The position numbers and the translations under genes are program-made. Below the pieces are notes generated by a model. That model worked only from the letters and a program-made list of their open reading frames with translations. It did no database searches and had not been told where the DNA came from. Positions 25,706 through 34,235 of a DNA stretch of 40,037 bases are shown here, piece by piece; positions within the stretch are counted from its first letter, which is position 1, and the number at the start of each line of letters is the position of its first letter. The DNA is taken from contig NZ_JACHNZ010000033.1 of assembly GCF_014199685.1 (NCBI RefSeq), forward strand, positions 1-40,037, given 5' to 3'. The stretch is from Sphingosinicella soli. Lineage in GTDB: Bacteria; Pseudomonadota; Alphaproteobacteria; Sphingomonadales; Sphingomonadaceae.

Positions 25706-26514
25706 GCGCGCCCTACGCGGAGGTGATCGGCGACCCGATCAGCCATTCCAAATCCCCCACCATCCACAAATTCTGGCTGGACCGGCTCGGCATCGCCGCC
25801 GACTATCGCCGGGCCCACGTGAAGCCCGAAGCGCTTGCCGACTATATCGAAAGCCGCCGGAGCGATCCGGACTGGCGCGGCTGCAATGTCACGATCCCGC
25901 ACAAGATCGCGGTGATGCACCATGTTGCCGATCCCGGCGCCGTGCGCGCGAGCATCGGCGCGATGAACACGGTCGCGCGGGCCGAAGACGGCGCGCTGTT
26001 CGGCACCAATACCGACGCGGGCGGCTTCTTCGCGCCCATTGCCGGGCTCGATCTTGAAGGTCGGCCGGTCGCCGTCATCGGTGCGGGGGGCGCGGCGCGC
26101 GCCGTGCTCTTCGCCTTGTCGAAAGCGAATGTCGGCCCGGTCACCGTGCTCAATCGCAGCCCGCTCAAGGCGATGGGGCTTCTCGCGACGTTCGGGCTTC
26201 AGGGGTCGGCCAGGCCGCTCGATGCGCGACTGCCCGAAGCCGCGCTGCTGGTGAACGCGAGCGCGCTCGGCATGACGGGCCAGCCGCCGCTCGATCTCGA
26301 CCTTTCGCCGCTCGCCGATGACGCCGTCGTCTACGACATCGTTTACAGCCCGCTCGAAACGGCGCTGCTGCGCGCAGCCGATGCGCGCGGCCTTGCCACG
26401 GTGGACGGGCTGGAAATGCTGATCGGCCAGGCCGCGATCGCGTTTTCGCTGTTTTTCGGCGCAGCGCCGCCCGAAGACTGCGAGGACGAACTGAAGGCGC
26501 TGCTCGCGCAATGA
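25702..26514 (+). CDS. aroE: shikimate dehydrogenase
   Basis: 270 residues. Reduces 3-dehydroshikimate to shikimate with NADPH in aromatic amino acid synthesis. Motifs: VIGDPISHSKSPTIH (8-22) for shikimate binding, CNVTIPHK with the catalytic Lys, GAMNTV, GTNTDAGGF, the NADP loop GAGGAARAV (about 124-132), VLNRSP and the C-terminal DGLEMLIGQAAIAFSLFFG. Overlaps maf and coaE by four bases at either end. Confidence 0.94.
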   Translation: MSAPYAEVIGDPISHSKSPTIHKFWLDRLGIAADYRRAHVKPEALADYIESRRSDPDWRGCNVTIPHKIAVMHHVADPGAVRASIGAMNTVARAEDGALFGTNTDAGGFFAPIAGLDLEGRPVAVIGAGGAARAVLFALSKANVGPVTVLNRSPLKAMGLLATFGLQGSARPLDARLPEAALLVNASALGMTGQPPLDLDLSPLADDAVVYDIVYSPLETALLRAADARGLATVDGLEMLIGQAAIAFSLFFGAAPPEDCEDELKALLAQ

Positions 26515-27248
26515 TCATGCTTGGTCTGACCGGCTCGATCGGCATGGGCAAGTCGACGGTCGCGGCGATGTTGCGGCGCGCGGGGGTGCCCGTCTTCGAT
26601 GCCGATGCCGAGGTGCACCGGTTGCAGCGCCCGGGCGGGGAGGCGCTGACGCCGATCGAGGCGGCCTTTCCGGGAACGACCGGCCCCGGCGGGCTGGATC
26701 GCGCAAAGCTCGGCGCCGCCGTATTCGGCAATGCCGAAGCCCGCCGACGTCTCGAAGCGATCGTCCACCCCATGGTGCGGCAGGCGCAGCAGGCTTTTCT
26801 GGCGGCGGCGCGGGAAAACCGCACCGCGATCGCGGCGCTCGATATTCCGCTGCTGTTCGAAGGCGGCAGCCATGCGCTGGTGGATGCCACGATCGTCGTG
26901 TCCGCGCCCGCGCATGTGCAGCGCCGCCGCGTGCTGGCGCGGGCGGGAATGACGCCCGAAAAGTTCGAATCGATCCTCGCAACCCAGATGCGCGACCGCG
27001 AAAAACGCCGCCGCGCGGATTTCGTGATCGACACCGGCCGAAGCCTGCGCGTAACCCGCGCAGAAATCCGTCATCTCGTCTCTTGTCTCCGGCGCCATGG
27101 AGTCCGATATTGCAAGTCATGCGTGAGGTCATCTTCGACACCGAGACGACCGGTCTCGACCCGTCGGACGGGCATCGCATCTGCGAGATCGGCTGCGTCG
27201 AGCTTGTCGGCCGCATCGAGACGGGGCGCACGTTTCACGCGTACATAA
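26511..27248 (+). CDS. coaE: dephospho-CoA kinase with an unusual C-terminal extension
   Basis: Last step of coenzyme A synthesis. P-loop GLTGSIGMGKST (5-16), DADAEVHRL, HPMV, DIPLLFEGG and RDREKRRRADFVIDT are all normal. CoaE proteins usually end near residue 195-205, around HLVSCLRR here (188-195). In this sequence the frame has no stop there and runs on for about 45 more residues, rich in Ser and Arg, through the first 130 bases of dnaQ in another frame. Either the stop was lost by mutation or frameshift, or the extension is real. Translation of dnaQ within it is then likely to be coupled. Starts in a 4-nt overlap with aroE. Confidence 0.88.
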   Translation: MIMLGLTGSIGMGKSTVAAMLRRAGVPVFDADAEVHRLQRPGGEALTPIEAAFPGTTGPGGLDRAKLGAAVFGNAEARRRLEAIVHPMVRQAQQAFLAAARENRTAIAALDIPLLFEGGSHALVDATIVVSAPAHVQRRRVLARAGMTPEKFESILATQMRDREKRRRADFVIDTGRSLRVTRAEIRHLVSCLRRHGVRYCKSCVRSSSTPRRPVSTRRTGIASARSAASSLSAASRRGARFTRT

Positions 27249-27805
27249 ACCCCTGCCGCCCGATGCCCGCCGAGGCGGAGGCGGTGCACGGTCTTTCCGA
27301 TGCTTTCCTCGCCGACAAGCCCGCTTTTGCGGCGGTTGCGGCGGAGTTTGTCGCATTCGTCGGCGATGCGCGCCTCGTCGCGCACAACGCCGAATTCGAT
27401 CGCCGCTTCCTCAACTGGGAACTGCGCAACTGCGGCCACGACCAGATTCCGATCGAGCGCGTCGACGACACGCTGACGATGGCGCGGAAGAAGTTCCCCG
27501 GCGCGAAGCATTCGCTCGATGCGCTCTGCTCCCGTTTCGGCATCGATCTTACGGCGCGCGACAAGCACGGCGCGCTGCTCGATGCGCAGCTTCTTTCGCG
27601 GGTTTACGTGGAGCTTATGGGCGGCCGGCAGATCGGCATGTCGCTTGCGCAGCAGGGCGCGCACGAGGAAACGGTTGCGATCCGCGTGGAACGCAGCTAC
27701 GTGGCGCCGCGTCCGCACGCCGCGACGCCCGCAGAGCTGGCGCGGCACGCTGCTTTCCTCAAGCTCCTGAAGTCTCCGCTGTGGGAGCAAACGGGCCCGG
27801 TTTGA
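27119..27805 (+). CDS. dnaQ: DNA polymerase III epsilon subunit (3'-5' exonuclease)
   Basis: 228 residues. Proofreading exonuclease of the replicative polymerase. ExoI DTETTG (about residues 7-12), ExoII AHNAEFDRRFLNWEL and ExoIII KHGALLDAQLLSRVYVEL hold the metal-binding acids and the catalytic His. The C-terminal tail (about 180-228) joins the polymerase alpha subunit. ATG 27119 begins with the usual MREVIFDTETTG. Its first 130 bases lie inside the extended coaE frame. Gene order maf-aroE-coaE-dnaQ is as in Caulobacter beside oriC. Confidence 0.94.
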   Translation: MREVIFDTETTGLDPSDGHRICEIGCVELVGRIETGRTFHAYINPCRPMPAEAEAVHGLSDAFLADKPAFAAVAAEFVAFVGDARLVAHNAEFDRRFLNWELRNCGHDQIPIERVDDTLTMARKKFPGAKHSLDALCSRFGIDLTARDKHGALLDAQLLSRVYVELMGGRQIGMSLAQQGAHEETVAIRVERSYVAPRPHAATPAELARHAAFLKLLKSPLWEQTGPV

Positions 27806-27909
27806 GCCCTATCGATGCGGGATGCGCGGGTACGCGGATCTCGTGAAGACGTTTACCGCCATCGCCCGGCACCCCGGCGGGCGAGGCCAAGAAGAAAGGA
27901 TGGGCCGAA

Positions 27910-28494
27910 ATGGATATCCGCGTTTCCGGTCAGCAGATGGATGTCGGCGCTTCGCTGACGACGCATATCGAAACCAGTCTGGATGCGATGGTGCAGAAGT
28001 ACGGCGTGCGCGCCACCGGCGCGAACGTCACGCTGAAGCCCGGCCCGCACGACCAGGGCTTTGTCTGCGATATCCTGATGCAGCTGACGCAGGGCCTGGT
28101 GCTGAAAGCATCGGACCGGTCGATGAACACCGCGCAGCTCGCCTTTGACGGCGCCTGCGAGAAGGTCGACAAGCAGATGCGCCGCTACAAGCGCAGGCTT
28201 GAGGATCACCACCGGCTGAACGGCGTGAAGGATATCGCCTTCGATGCCGAATACCGCGTTCTGCGTTCGGCCGACGAAGCCGTCGAAGAGACCGAAGAGA
28301 GCGTCGACAATCCACTCATCGTTGCCGAAACGCGCGTCGACATTCCCGAAGCCAGCGTGTCCGACGCCGTGATGATGCTCGATCTGCGGCACACCGGCGC
28401 GCTGATGTTCCGCAACAGCCGGACGGGCGCCTACAACATGGTGTATCGCCGCGAAGACGGAAACATCGGCTGGGTCGAACCGCCCGTCGCCTGA
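27910..28494 (+). CDS. hpf: long-form ribosome hibernation promoting factor
   Basis: 194 residues. The N-terminal S30AE domain (MDIRVSGQQMDVGASLTTHIETSLDAMVQKYG ... GACEKVDKQMRRYKRRLEDHH, 1-100) sits on the small subunit; an acidic linker (about 117-130) leads to the C-terminal domain (about 135-190, ARVDIPEASVSDAVMMLDLRHTGALMFRNSRTGAYNMVYRREDGNIGWVEP), which drives 100S dimer formation. Length marks the long form. The 104-nt gap to dnaQ holds a GC hairpin but no clear terminator; AAAGGA precedes ATG 27910 at a rather long distance. Confidence 0.93.
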   Translation: MDIRVSGQQMDVGASLTTHIETSLDAMVQKYGVRATGANVTLKPGPHDQGFVCDILMQLTQGLVLKASDRSMNTAQLAFDGACEKVDKQMRRYKRRLEDHHRLNGVKDIAFDAEYRVLRSADEAVEETEESVDNPLIVAETRVDIPEASVSDAVMMLDLRHTGALMFRNSRTGAYNMVYRREDGNIGWVEPPVA

Positions 28495-28544
28495 TCGGAG
28501 AATCGTTAAGGGCCCTTACAGACGGCCCGGGATATACTGCAGCC

Positions 28545-29003
28545 ATGTTCGATCTCGTCACACCGCGAACGGTCCACACGGGGCTTCGCGCCGGAAACAA
28601 GAAAGCACTGCTCCAGCAGCTCGCCGCGCTTGCGGCCCCCGTGGTGGGCGTGCCGGAGGGGCGGCTCATGGAAGTGCTGCTTGAACGCGAACGACTCGGC
28701 TCCACCGGGCTCGGCGGCGGTGTCGCCGTGCCGCACGCGCGGCTTCCCGAACTCAAGAGCGTTCAGGGCCTATTCGCCAAGCTCGATCCGGCGATCGATT
28801 TCGATGCGATCGATCGTCAGCCCGTGGATCTCGTTTTCATGCTGCTCGCGCCCGAGGATGCCGGCGCCGATCATCTGAAGGCGCTTGCGCAGATCAGCCG
28901 GCTGTTCCGCGATCGCCGCCTCGTCGATAAATTGCGCGGCACCAACAATAGCGATGCTCTTTACGCGCTTTTAAGTGGAGTAGGGCATAGCGAAGCAGCA
29001 TGA
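28545..29003 (+). CDS. ptsN: nitrogen PTS enzyme IIA-like protein
   Basis: 152 residues of the EIIA-Ntr family. The phosphorylated His is His64 in GGGVAVPHARL; KKALLQQLAALAA, ERERLGSTGLG and FMLLAPEDAGADHLKALAQISRLF are typical. In the nitrogen PTS it takes phosphate from NPr and controls potassium and phosphate systems and sigma-54 genes; in other bacteria it often lies in an hpf-ptsN order, as here. Its stop overlaps the next start by four bases. Confidence 0.92.
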   Translation: MFDLVTPRTVHTGLRAGNKKALLQQLAALAAPVVGVPEGRLMEVLLERERLGSTGLGGGVAVPHARLPELKSVQGLFAKLDPAIDFDAIDRQPVDLVFMLLAPEDAGADHLKALAQISRLFRDRRLVDKLRGTNNSDALYALLSGVGHSEAA

Positions 29004-29368
29004 GCATCGAAGGCATCCAGGCTGAAGGCAAAGCGGCGCGTCTCGCGGGCCGTCGTCAGGTCGTGTTCAAGGGTGAAATTCGCCTCATCGACCGCCAGTT
29101 CGGGTGCATCGTACGCGACATTTCCACAAGCGGCGCGCGCATCGCGTGCAAGCAGATGCTGGCCAAGGGGACGGCGCTGCACCTGTTTCTGCCCAAATAC
29201 GGCACGTTTCCCTGCCTCGTCGCCTGGGCCGACCAGGGCCTGATGGGCCTTGTCTTCGTCGATGGCGATTCGGGCGGCTTGCAGCGGCTTGGTGACAAGG
29301 CGCGCATGCTGGGCCTGCTCGATGCCAAGCCCGACCAGCCTGGACACGCCCTCGCCGCCGGTGCCTGA
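29000..29368 (+). CDS. PilZ domain protein
   Basis: 122 residues. A PilZ-like c-di-GMP domain is suggested by AGRRQVVFKGEIRL (the R-x(3-4)-R loop region, about 16-30) and DISTSGARIACKQML (the D-x-S-x-x-G motif, about 40-55), then LHLFLPKYGTFPCLVAWADQGLMGLVF. The first motif is shifted from the textbook RxxxR, so nucleotide binding is uncertain. No other domain. Translationally coupled to ptsN, which suggests a signalling role next to the PTS. Confidence 0.75.
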   Translation: MSIEGIQAEGKAARLAGRRQVVFKGEIRLIDRQFGCIVRDISTSGARIACKQMLAKGTALHLFLPKYGTFPCLVAWADQGLMGLVFVDGDSGGLQRLGDKARMLGLLDAKPDQPGHALAAGA

Positions 29369-29376
29369 TCGGCGCC

Positions 29377-29697
29377 ATGCGAATCAAAACGGAATTCTGG
29401 GTCGGTGCGCTTCGCCGCCGCGTCGAAGCTGCGGGCGGGTTCGCCACCATCATTGCAAAGGGCGAGCCCGATTCGGGCGCCGTGCTGCTGATTCTGCGTG
29501 AACCCGGCGGGCTGACGACGCTTTCCCGGGTCAACACGGGGGACGGCAAGGTCTCATGGCAGCCCATCTTCGAAAATCGCGAGGAACGCGATCCGGCTGC
29601 ACAACAGGCACTCGAAAAACGCAGGAAATTCGATCCTGATTTATGGATCGTTGAACTGGATGTCGAAAATCCGGGGCGCTTTATCGACAAAGATTAA
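29377..29697 (+). CDS. DUF1491 family protein
   Basis: 106 residues: EFWVGALRRRVEAAGGFATIIAKGEPDSGAVLLILREPGG, then ERDPAAQQALEKRRKFDPDLWIVELDVENPGRFI. This matches DUF1491, a small soluble family of alphaproteobacteria, with its conserved W at the start and DPDLWxVEL near the end. No function known. It begins eight nt after the PilZ stop. Confidence 0.8.
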   Translation: MRIKTEFWVGALRRRVEAAGGFATIIAKGEPDSGAVLLILREPGGLTTLSRVNTGDGKVSWQPIFENREERDPAAQQALEKRRKFDPDLWIVELDVENPGRFIDKD

Positions 29698-29708
29698 CAA
29701 AAACTTGA
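29694..29708. promoter_or_regulatory. possible CtrA-like site before the cell-wall hydrolase
   Basis: TTAACAAAAACTTGA has the spacing TTAA-N7-TTAA with one mismatch (TTGA). The same TTGACT could serve as a -35 element, but no good -10 is seen 17 nt on. It overlaps the DUF1491 stop codon and lies 154 nt before the hydrolase start. Weak evidence. Confidence 0.25.
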
Positions 29709-29861
29709 CTCCTGACTGTCGAGAGGGCAATCCGCGCCTCGAATTTATTGCGCGTCATCCCGATCGGGCAGACGCTGATGTTGAACTTCCGGCGCTGGCG
29801 GCTTTGTTTTCCGCCCTTCTGCTCCTTTTTCGAGCGGCCCGGACAACGAGCGGACCCTCAC

Positions 29862-30539
29862 ATGTCGAAATCCATACGGGGCATCAGCCTCGTCGCGTCA
29901 TGCGCGGCGATGATCGCGATGGTGTGGCCCAGCGCCTCCCCGGTCGCGGGCGATGTCATCGTCAGCAATCTCGATCGGGCGTCGTTCACGCTGAGCGTGC
30001 CGATGGCGGCGCCTCAGGGGCTGCCGTTTTCTCCCATTCGTATCGAAAACGAACTCGATGTGGATCAGACGCCGCGCGCGAGCGAAGCCCTGGTCCTGCA
30101 ACAGGCCGAACCGACGCTCGATCTCGCCGCTCTGGTGGCTGACGTTGCCGATATGCACCGCAGCGAACTCGATGACGACATGCGCTGCCTGGCGAGTGCG
30201 ATCTATTATGAAGCGCGCGGCGAATCGCTGGAAGGCCAGCTCGCCGTCGCGCAGGTCATCCTGAACCGCGCCGAGAACGATCGCTGGCCCGACGACATCT
30301 GCGGTGTCGTTTACCAGAGCGGGCAATTCTCTTTCACCTTCGACGGCAAGCCCGATATTCCGGCCGTGAAGGGCCCGGCATGGAAGCGCGCGGAAGCGAT
30401 CGCCATCATCGCGGTGGGACAGGGCTGGCAGGACGTTACCGACAAGGCGACGTTCTTTCACGCGACGTACGTGAAACCCGGCTGGCGGCGCGTCAAGGAG
30501 GAGACCCGTCGCATCGGCGGCCACGTCTTCTACCGCTAG
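29862..30539 (+). CDS. SleB-type cell wall hydrolase
   Basis: 225 residues from ATG 29862. A signal or anchor segment (MSKSIRGISLVASCAAMIAMVWPSASPVAG) leads to a linker and the Hydrolase_2/SleB domain (about 105-225): LASAIYYEARGESLEGQLAVAQVILNRAENDRWPDDICGVVYQSGQFSFTFDG, with the catalytic Glu in YYEARGE, and FFHATYVKPGW...GGHVFYR. SleB-type enzymes cut peptidoglycan, as lytic transglycosylases in Bacillus. An in-frame ATG at 29778 would add a second start but not a better signal; the ribosome site at 29862 is weak. Confidence 0.82.
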   Translation: MSKSIRGISLVASCAAMIAMVWPSASPVAGDVIVSNLDRASFTLSVPMAAPQGLPFSPIRIENELDVDQTPRASEALVLQQAEPTLDLAALVADVADMHRSELDDDMRCLASAIYYEARGESLEGQLAVAQVILNRAENDRWPDDICGVVYQSGQFSFTFDGKPDIPAVKGPAWKRAEAIAIIAVGQGWQDVTDKATFFHATYVKPGWRRVKEETRRIGGHVFYR

Positions 30540-30580
30540 GCGGCTTTCGTTCCCCTGTTGTTCCCGCTATCGTGCGACGC

Positions 30581-31057
30581 ATGAATTCCGCCGCGCTTTC
30601 CGAATCGCCGATGGTTGCCTGCGATGTGGTGCGCGGCGTTTGCCGCATGTTCCACCACCTCGGGCTGGCCGCGCTTTCCGAAGTGCCGCTGCGCAACGGC
30701 CGCCGCGCCGATGTCTATGCGATCGATGCGAAGGGCGAGATCGTCATCTGCGAGGTGAAGGTTTCGCTCGCTGATCTGCGCGGCGACATGAAGTGGCCGG
30801 ATTATCTGGATTTCTGCGACCGTTTCTTCTGGGCGGTGCCGCCGCACATTCCGGCGGCGATCCTCGATGAAGCGCCGTTCCGGCCGGAGATCAGCGGCGT
30901 GATCGTTGCGGATCGTTTCGACGCGGCGATCCTGCGCATGGCGCCGACCAGTCCGCTGCCTGCGGCGCGGCGCCGAACCGAAACCCTGCGCTTCGGCCGG
31001 CTCGCCGCGAGCCGCCTGCAGCGCTCGGCGGATCCGTTCTTCGGCGAAATCTCCTAA
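30581..31057 (+). CDS. mmcB: MmcB family DNA repair protein
   Basis: 158 residues: VCRMFHHLGLAALSEVPLRNGRRADVYAIDAKGEIVICEVKVSLADLRGDMKWPDYLDFCDRFFWAVPPHIP. The D...ExK pattern (RADVYAID, ICEVKVS) is that of a PD-(D/E)xK nuclease fold. MmcB of Caulobacter is induced by DNA damage and helps survive mitomycin C; the family is restricted to alphaproteobacteria. Start ATG 30581 is about 40 nt after the hydrolase. Its 3' end overlaps the convergent response regulator gene by four bases. Confidence 0.87.
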   Translation: MNSAALSESPMVACDVVRGVCRMFHHLGLAALSEVPLRNGRRADVYAIDAKGEIVICEVKVSLADLRGDMKWPDYLDFCDRFFWAVPPHIPAAILDEAPFRPEISGVIVADRFDAAILRMAPTSPLPAARRRTETLRFGRLAASRLQRSADPFFGEIS

Positions 31058-31611
31058 CGCGGCGAGCGCTTGGAGAGGATGCGCTGCAGCGTCCGCCGGT
31101 GCATCTTCAGCCGCCTCGCCGTTTCCGACACGTTCCGGTCGCACAGCTCGAAGACGCGCTGGATATGCTCCCACTTCACGCGGTCGGCCGACATCGGTTC
31201 CTCGGGCGGCGCGGGCCTCGCTTCACCCGGCGCGAGCAGCGCGTTCAATATGGCGTCGGGGTCGGCGGGCTTGGGCAGATAGTCGACCGCGCCCGCCTTC
31301 ACCGCAGCAACGGCGGTCGCGAGATTGCCGTACCCGGTCAGCATCACGATGCGGATGCCGGGCCGCAGCGCGCGAAGCTCGCCGACGAGATCGAGCCCGT
31401 TGCCGTCCTCAAGGCGCATGTCGAGCACGGCGTAGGCCGGTTTAAGCTCTGCGGCGATGCCGCGCGCCTCGGCGATGCCCGATGCGGCCGCGACCGTGTA
31501 GCCGCGGCGTTCGAGCGTCAGGCTGAGCCGCTGGCGAAACGCATTGTCGTCGTCGACAAGCAGCAGCGTGCGATCAGCAGAGGGCGCAGCGTCGATTTCG
31601 CTTTCGGTCAT
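31054..31611 (-). CDS. RegA/PrrA/ActR-type response regulator
   Basis: 185 residues. Receiver domain (about 15-130) with LLVDDDNAF, the phosphorylated Asp64 in AVLDMRLEDGNGLDL and the Lys in YLPKPADPD; a linker of prolines; then a Fis-type helix-turn-helix (about 150-183, NVSETARRLKMHRRTLQRILSKRSPR). These are the hallmarks of RegA/PrrA/ActR, which control respiration, photosynthesis or acid and redox genes. The start overlaps the kinase stop by four bases, so it is co-translated with its partner. Confidence 0.92.
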   Translation of the reverse strand: MTESEIDAAPSADRTLLLVDDDNAFRQRLSLTLERRGYTVAAASGIAEARGIAAELKPAYAVLDMRLEDGNGLDLVGELRALRPGIRIVMLTGYGNLATAVAAVKAGAVDYLPKPADPDAILNALLAPGEARPAPPEEPMSADRVKWEHIQRVFELCDRNVSETARRLKMHRRTLQRILSKRSPR

Positions 31612-32897
31612 GTCTGTCCTTCCGTTCCTGCCGCGATATAGGCCATCGGCCAGACAATTTCGACCACCGCGCCGCCCCCTGCGGCATTACGGAACGAAAG
31701 CCGCCCGCCGGTGCGCTCGATCAGCGTGGTCGCGATGAAGATACCGAGCCCGGTTCCGCCGCGCGCCGATCGCGAAGGGCCGAGGTAGGGTTCGCCCAGA
31801 TGCGGCAGCAGGTCGGGCGGGAAGCCGTCGCCGTCGTCTGCGATCTCCAGCGTCACGGTGTCGCGCTCTGCCACGGCGGTGATCCGAACCTCGCTCTCGG
31901 CGTGGCGAAAAGCGTTGTCGGCAAGGTTCAGAAGCCCGTGCAGAAGCTCGGGCGTGCGTGCCACCACGGTTGCCGGGGCCTCGACCGTCACGCGCTTGCC
32001 GCTCGCTTCGAAGGGCTGCGCCACCTCGTGCAGCAGCACGCGCAGCGGCAGATGCGGAAACGGCGCGTCCACCTCGGCGCGCCGCGCGAGGTCGGTCATG
32101 ATATCGCGGCAGCGCTTGGCCTCGCGGTCCAGCAGCGCCACGTCCTCCCCGAAGTCGGGATCGCCGCCCAGGCTTTCCGCAAGGTCGCGCGCGACGAGGC
32201 TGATCGTGCCGAGCGGACCGCCGAGTTCGTGCGCCGACGCGGCGGCGAGCGCGCCGAGCGCCGACATCTTGGTCTCGCGCTCCAGCACGGTCTGCGTGAT
32301 GACGAGCGCCTGCTGCCATCGGCGCGCGTCGAGTGATACGCGCAGTACATAGATCGCCAGAAACACGACGGTGAAGCCGAGCGCGACGAGGCTGGCGAGC
32401 ATGTAGATCGGCGGCAGCACGGGCGGTGGACCGGCCCACGGCAGCGGCAGCGACCACTGCCACAGCACGCCGAGCGTTGCCGTCGCGATCAGGATCAGCG
32501 CTACCGTGGCGCGCGCGCTGAGCAGCGTTGCGGAAATCGTGACCGGCGCGACGAGCAGCACGCTGAACGGGTTGGCGAGCCCGCCGGTCAGATACAGAAG
32601 CACGCCCAGCTGCAGCAGATCGAACGCCAGGTGCAGCAGCGCCTCCACGCCGACGAGCCGCGCGGTGGGCGCGTAGAGCGTCGAAAGCCCGATGTTGAGC
32701 AGCGCGGAGGCGAGGATCGCCGCGCCCGCCGCCGCAAGCGGCACCTCGAAGCCGAGCAGCAGGTGAACGACGAGAAACGCGATCGACTGGCCCGCGATCG
32801 CCATCCAGCGGATGGTGACGAGCGTGCGGACGCGGACACCGGCGGTGCCGAGCGCCGTGGGAAGCGGCGTCTGCTGGAGCGATTGCGGCTGCGGCAC
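31608..32897 (-). CDS. RegB/PrrB/ActS-type redox sensor histidine kinase
   Basis: 429 residues. Six membrane helices (about 25-190) are followed by the kinase core. Key residues: GGLANPF at 105-111, the GGxxNPF quinone-binding heptapeptide of RegB; His223 in the H-box SAHELGGPLGT; and Cys263 in KRCRDIM, the redox-active Cys of RegB. The ATPase part has NLADNAFRHA, DDGDGFP and GTGLGIFI. Quinone reduction state and Cys oxidation should regulate it. GTG start 32897 with GGGG ahead. RegB family with RegA downstream. Confidence 0.93.
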   Translation of the reverse strand: MPQPQSLQQTPLPTALGTAGVRVRTLVTIRWMAIAGQSIAFLVVHLLLGFEVPLAAAGAAILASALLNIGLSTLYAPTARLVGVEALLHLAFDLLQLGVLLYLTGGLANPFSVLLVAPVTISATLLSARATVALILIATATLGVLWQWSLPLPWAGPPPVLPPIYMLASLVALGFTVVFLAIYVLRVSLDARRWQQALVITQTVLERETKMSALGALAAASAHELGGPLGTISLVARDLAESLGGDPDFGEDVALLDREAKRCRDIMTDLARRAEVDAPFPHLPLRVLLHEVAQPFEASGKRVTVEAPATVVARTPELLHGLLNLADNAFRHAESEVRITAVAERDTVTLEIADDGDGFPPDLLPHLGEPYLGPSRSARGGTGLGIFIATTLIERTGGRLSFRNAAGGGAVVEIVWPMAYIAAGTEGQT

Positions 32898-32908
32898 GCC
32901 GCGCCCCG

Positions 32909-33541
32909 TCAGTTTCCGGGGTTCGGCAGCGACAGCACGGTCGCGGGCTTCGCCTCGCCGGCTTTCGCCTTGTTGTCGTTGTCCTTGAACATGCGCGTGA
33001 TCGCAGCGGCGCGGCGGTCGCGTTCGGCATAGTCACGCGCCGACATTCCGGCGACGTGGTCGGCCAGATCGGGATTCGCGCCCGCGCTCAGCAGCTCGCG
33101 CACGACCATGGCGTTGCGCTGCTGCACGGCCACGACCAGCGGGCTTTCGCCCCGGCTGTTGAGCGCGTTCACGTCCGCCTTGCGCTGGACCAGCACCTGG
33201 ATGCCGTCGATGTAGCCGAGCTGCGCGGCGATATGCACCGGCGCGTTGCCGTTCTTGTCGCGCACGTTCACGCTGGCGCCGTTGGCGATCAGGAAGTTCA
33301 TCCACGGCACGTCGCGGCGCCGTGTCACCATGTGCAGCGCCATTTCGCCGCTGTCGTTGTCGCGCATGTCGAGCAGCGTCGATCCGGGCTGGTCGATGAA
33401 GGATTTCACTTTCAGCACGTCGCCGTCCTTCACCGCCTTGAAGAAATTGTAGCGGTCGGAAAACTGGGCGGCGGCCGGCGCGGCGAGCGACAGCGCGGCG
33501 AAGGTCATGAAAAGAGCGGCAAGATTACGCAGGCTGGGCAT
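32909..33541 (-). CDS. exported ankyrin repeat protein
   Basis: 210 residues. Signal peptide (about 1-26, ALSLAAPAAAQ) then ankyrin repeats: YNFFKAVKDGDVLKVKSFIDQPGST, GEMALHMVTRRRDVPWMNFLIANGASVNVRDKNGNAPVHIAAQLGYIDGIQVLVQRKADVNALNSRGESPLVVAVQQRNAMVVRELLSAGANPDLAD. About four repeats; the tail (EAKPATVLSLPNPGN) is unstructured. Partner unknown; it should act in the periplasm. It lies upstream of the RegB gene by 11 nt and divergently from the SCO1 gene. Confidence 0.85.
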   Translation of the reverse strand: MPSLRNLAALFMTFAALSLAAPAAAQFSDRYNFFKAVKDGDVLKVKSFIDQPGSTLLDMRDNDSGEMALHMVTRRRDVPWMNFLIANGASVNVRDKNGNAPVHIAAQLGYIDGIQVLVQRKADVNALNSRGESPLVVAVQQRNAMVVRELLSAGANPDLADHVAGMSARDYAERDRRAAAITRMFKDNDNKAKAGEAKPATVLSLPNPGN

Positions 33542-33602
33542 GTGATGCGGATCCGAATTGTCCCCGGGGGCAAAGCTGGTCTATAGGCCGGACAAGCTGA
33601 AT

Positions 33603-34235
33603 ATGAAACAACCGCGTCGCCTTTCCTTCTCCCGCATCGCGCTGCTGCTGGCGGCTGCCATCGCGCTTGTCGCGGTGTTCGCGTGGCTTGCCGCGTCGAA
33701 ACCGGCCGCTCCGGGCAGTGAGGAGCCGCCGCTTGCGGGCGCCCCCATCGGCGGCGACTTCGCGCTGACCGATCAGGACGGCGGACGCGTCACCAACGAC
33801 AGCCTGAAGGGCCGCTACCGCCTCGTCTATTTCGGCTACAGCTTCTGCCCGGACGTTTGCCCGGTGGACGTGCAGCGGATGGCGCAGGGCCTGAAAAGTT
33901 TCGAAGCCGAAAATCCTGCCGCCGCCGCGCGCGTGCAGCCGGTTTTCGTTACGGTCGATCCGGATCGCGACACCGTTGCCGTGCTCAAGGAGTTCGTGGC
34001 GGCCTTCCATCCCCGGCTCATCGGGCTCACCGGAACGACCGCCGAGATCGATGCCGCGAAGCGCACCTACCGTGTCTACGCCGCGAAGGGGGAAGGCACC
34101 GATTCGGAGAATTATCTGATGGATCACAGCGCCTTCGTCTATCTGATGGACCCCGACGGCAAGCCGATCACCTATTTCGAGCGCGACGACGACGCGGCGA
34201 TGATCGCGGCGGGCTTGGCGAAATGGGTACGCTGA
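33603..34235 (+). CDS. SCO1/SenC copper chaperone
   Basis: 210 residues anchored by one N-terminal helix (about 10-30). The thioredoxin-like domain has the copper-binding pair Cys82 and Cys86 in FCPDVCP and His175 in [12 protein letters not shown] proteins deliver copper to the CuA site of cytochrome c oxidase; members may also act as thiol reductases. ATG 33603 was chosen; TTG or upstream codons give no signal. The last 13 bases overlap the YcgN-type gene. It lies divergently from the ankyrin-RegB-RegA operon, whose kinase senses respiration state. Confidence 0.9.
   Translation: MKQPRRLSFSRIALLLAAAIALVAVFAWLAASKPAAPGSEEPPLAGAPIGGDFALTDQDGGRVTNDSLKGRYRLVYFGYSFCPDVCPVDVQRMAQGLKSFEAENPAAAARVQPVFVTVDPDRDTVAVLKEFVAAFHPRLIGLTGTTAEIDAAKRTYRVYAAKGEGTDSENYLMDHSAFVYLMDPDGKPITYFERDDDAAMIAAGLAKWVR

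Noticed and set aside
28507-28518. The palindrome TAAGGGCCCTTA before ptsN
   Set aside because: Short, without a T run or a known operator; the nearby TATACT has no matching -35.
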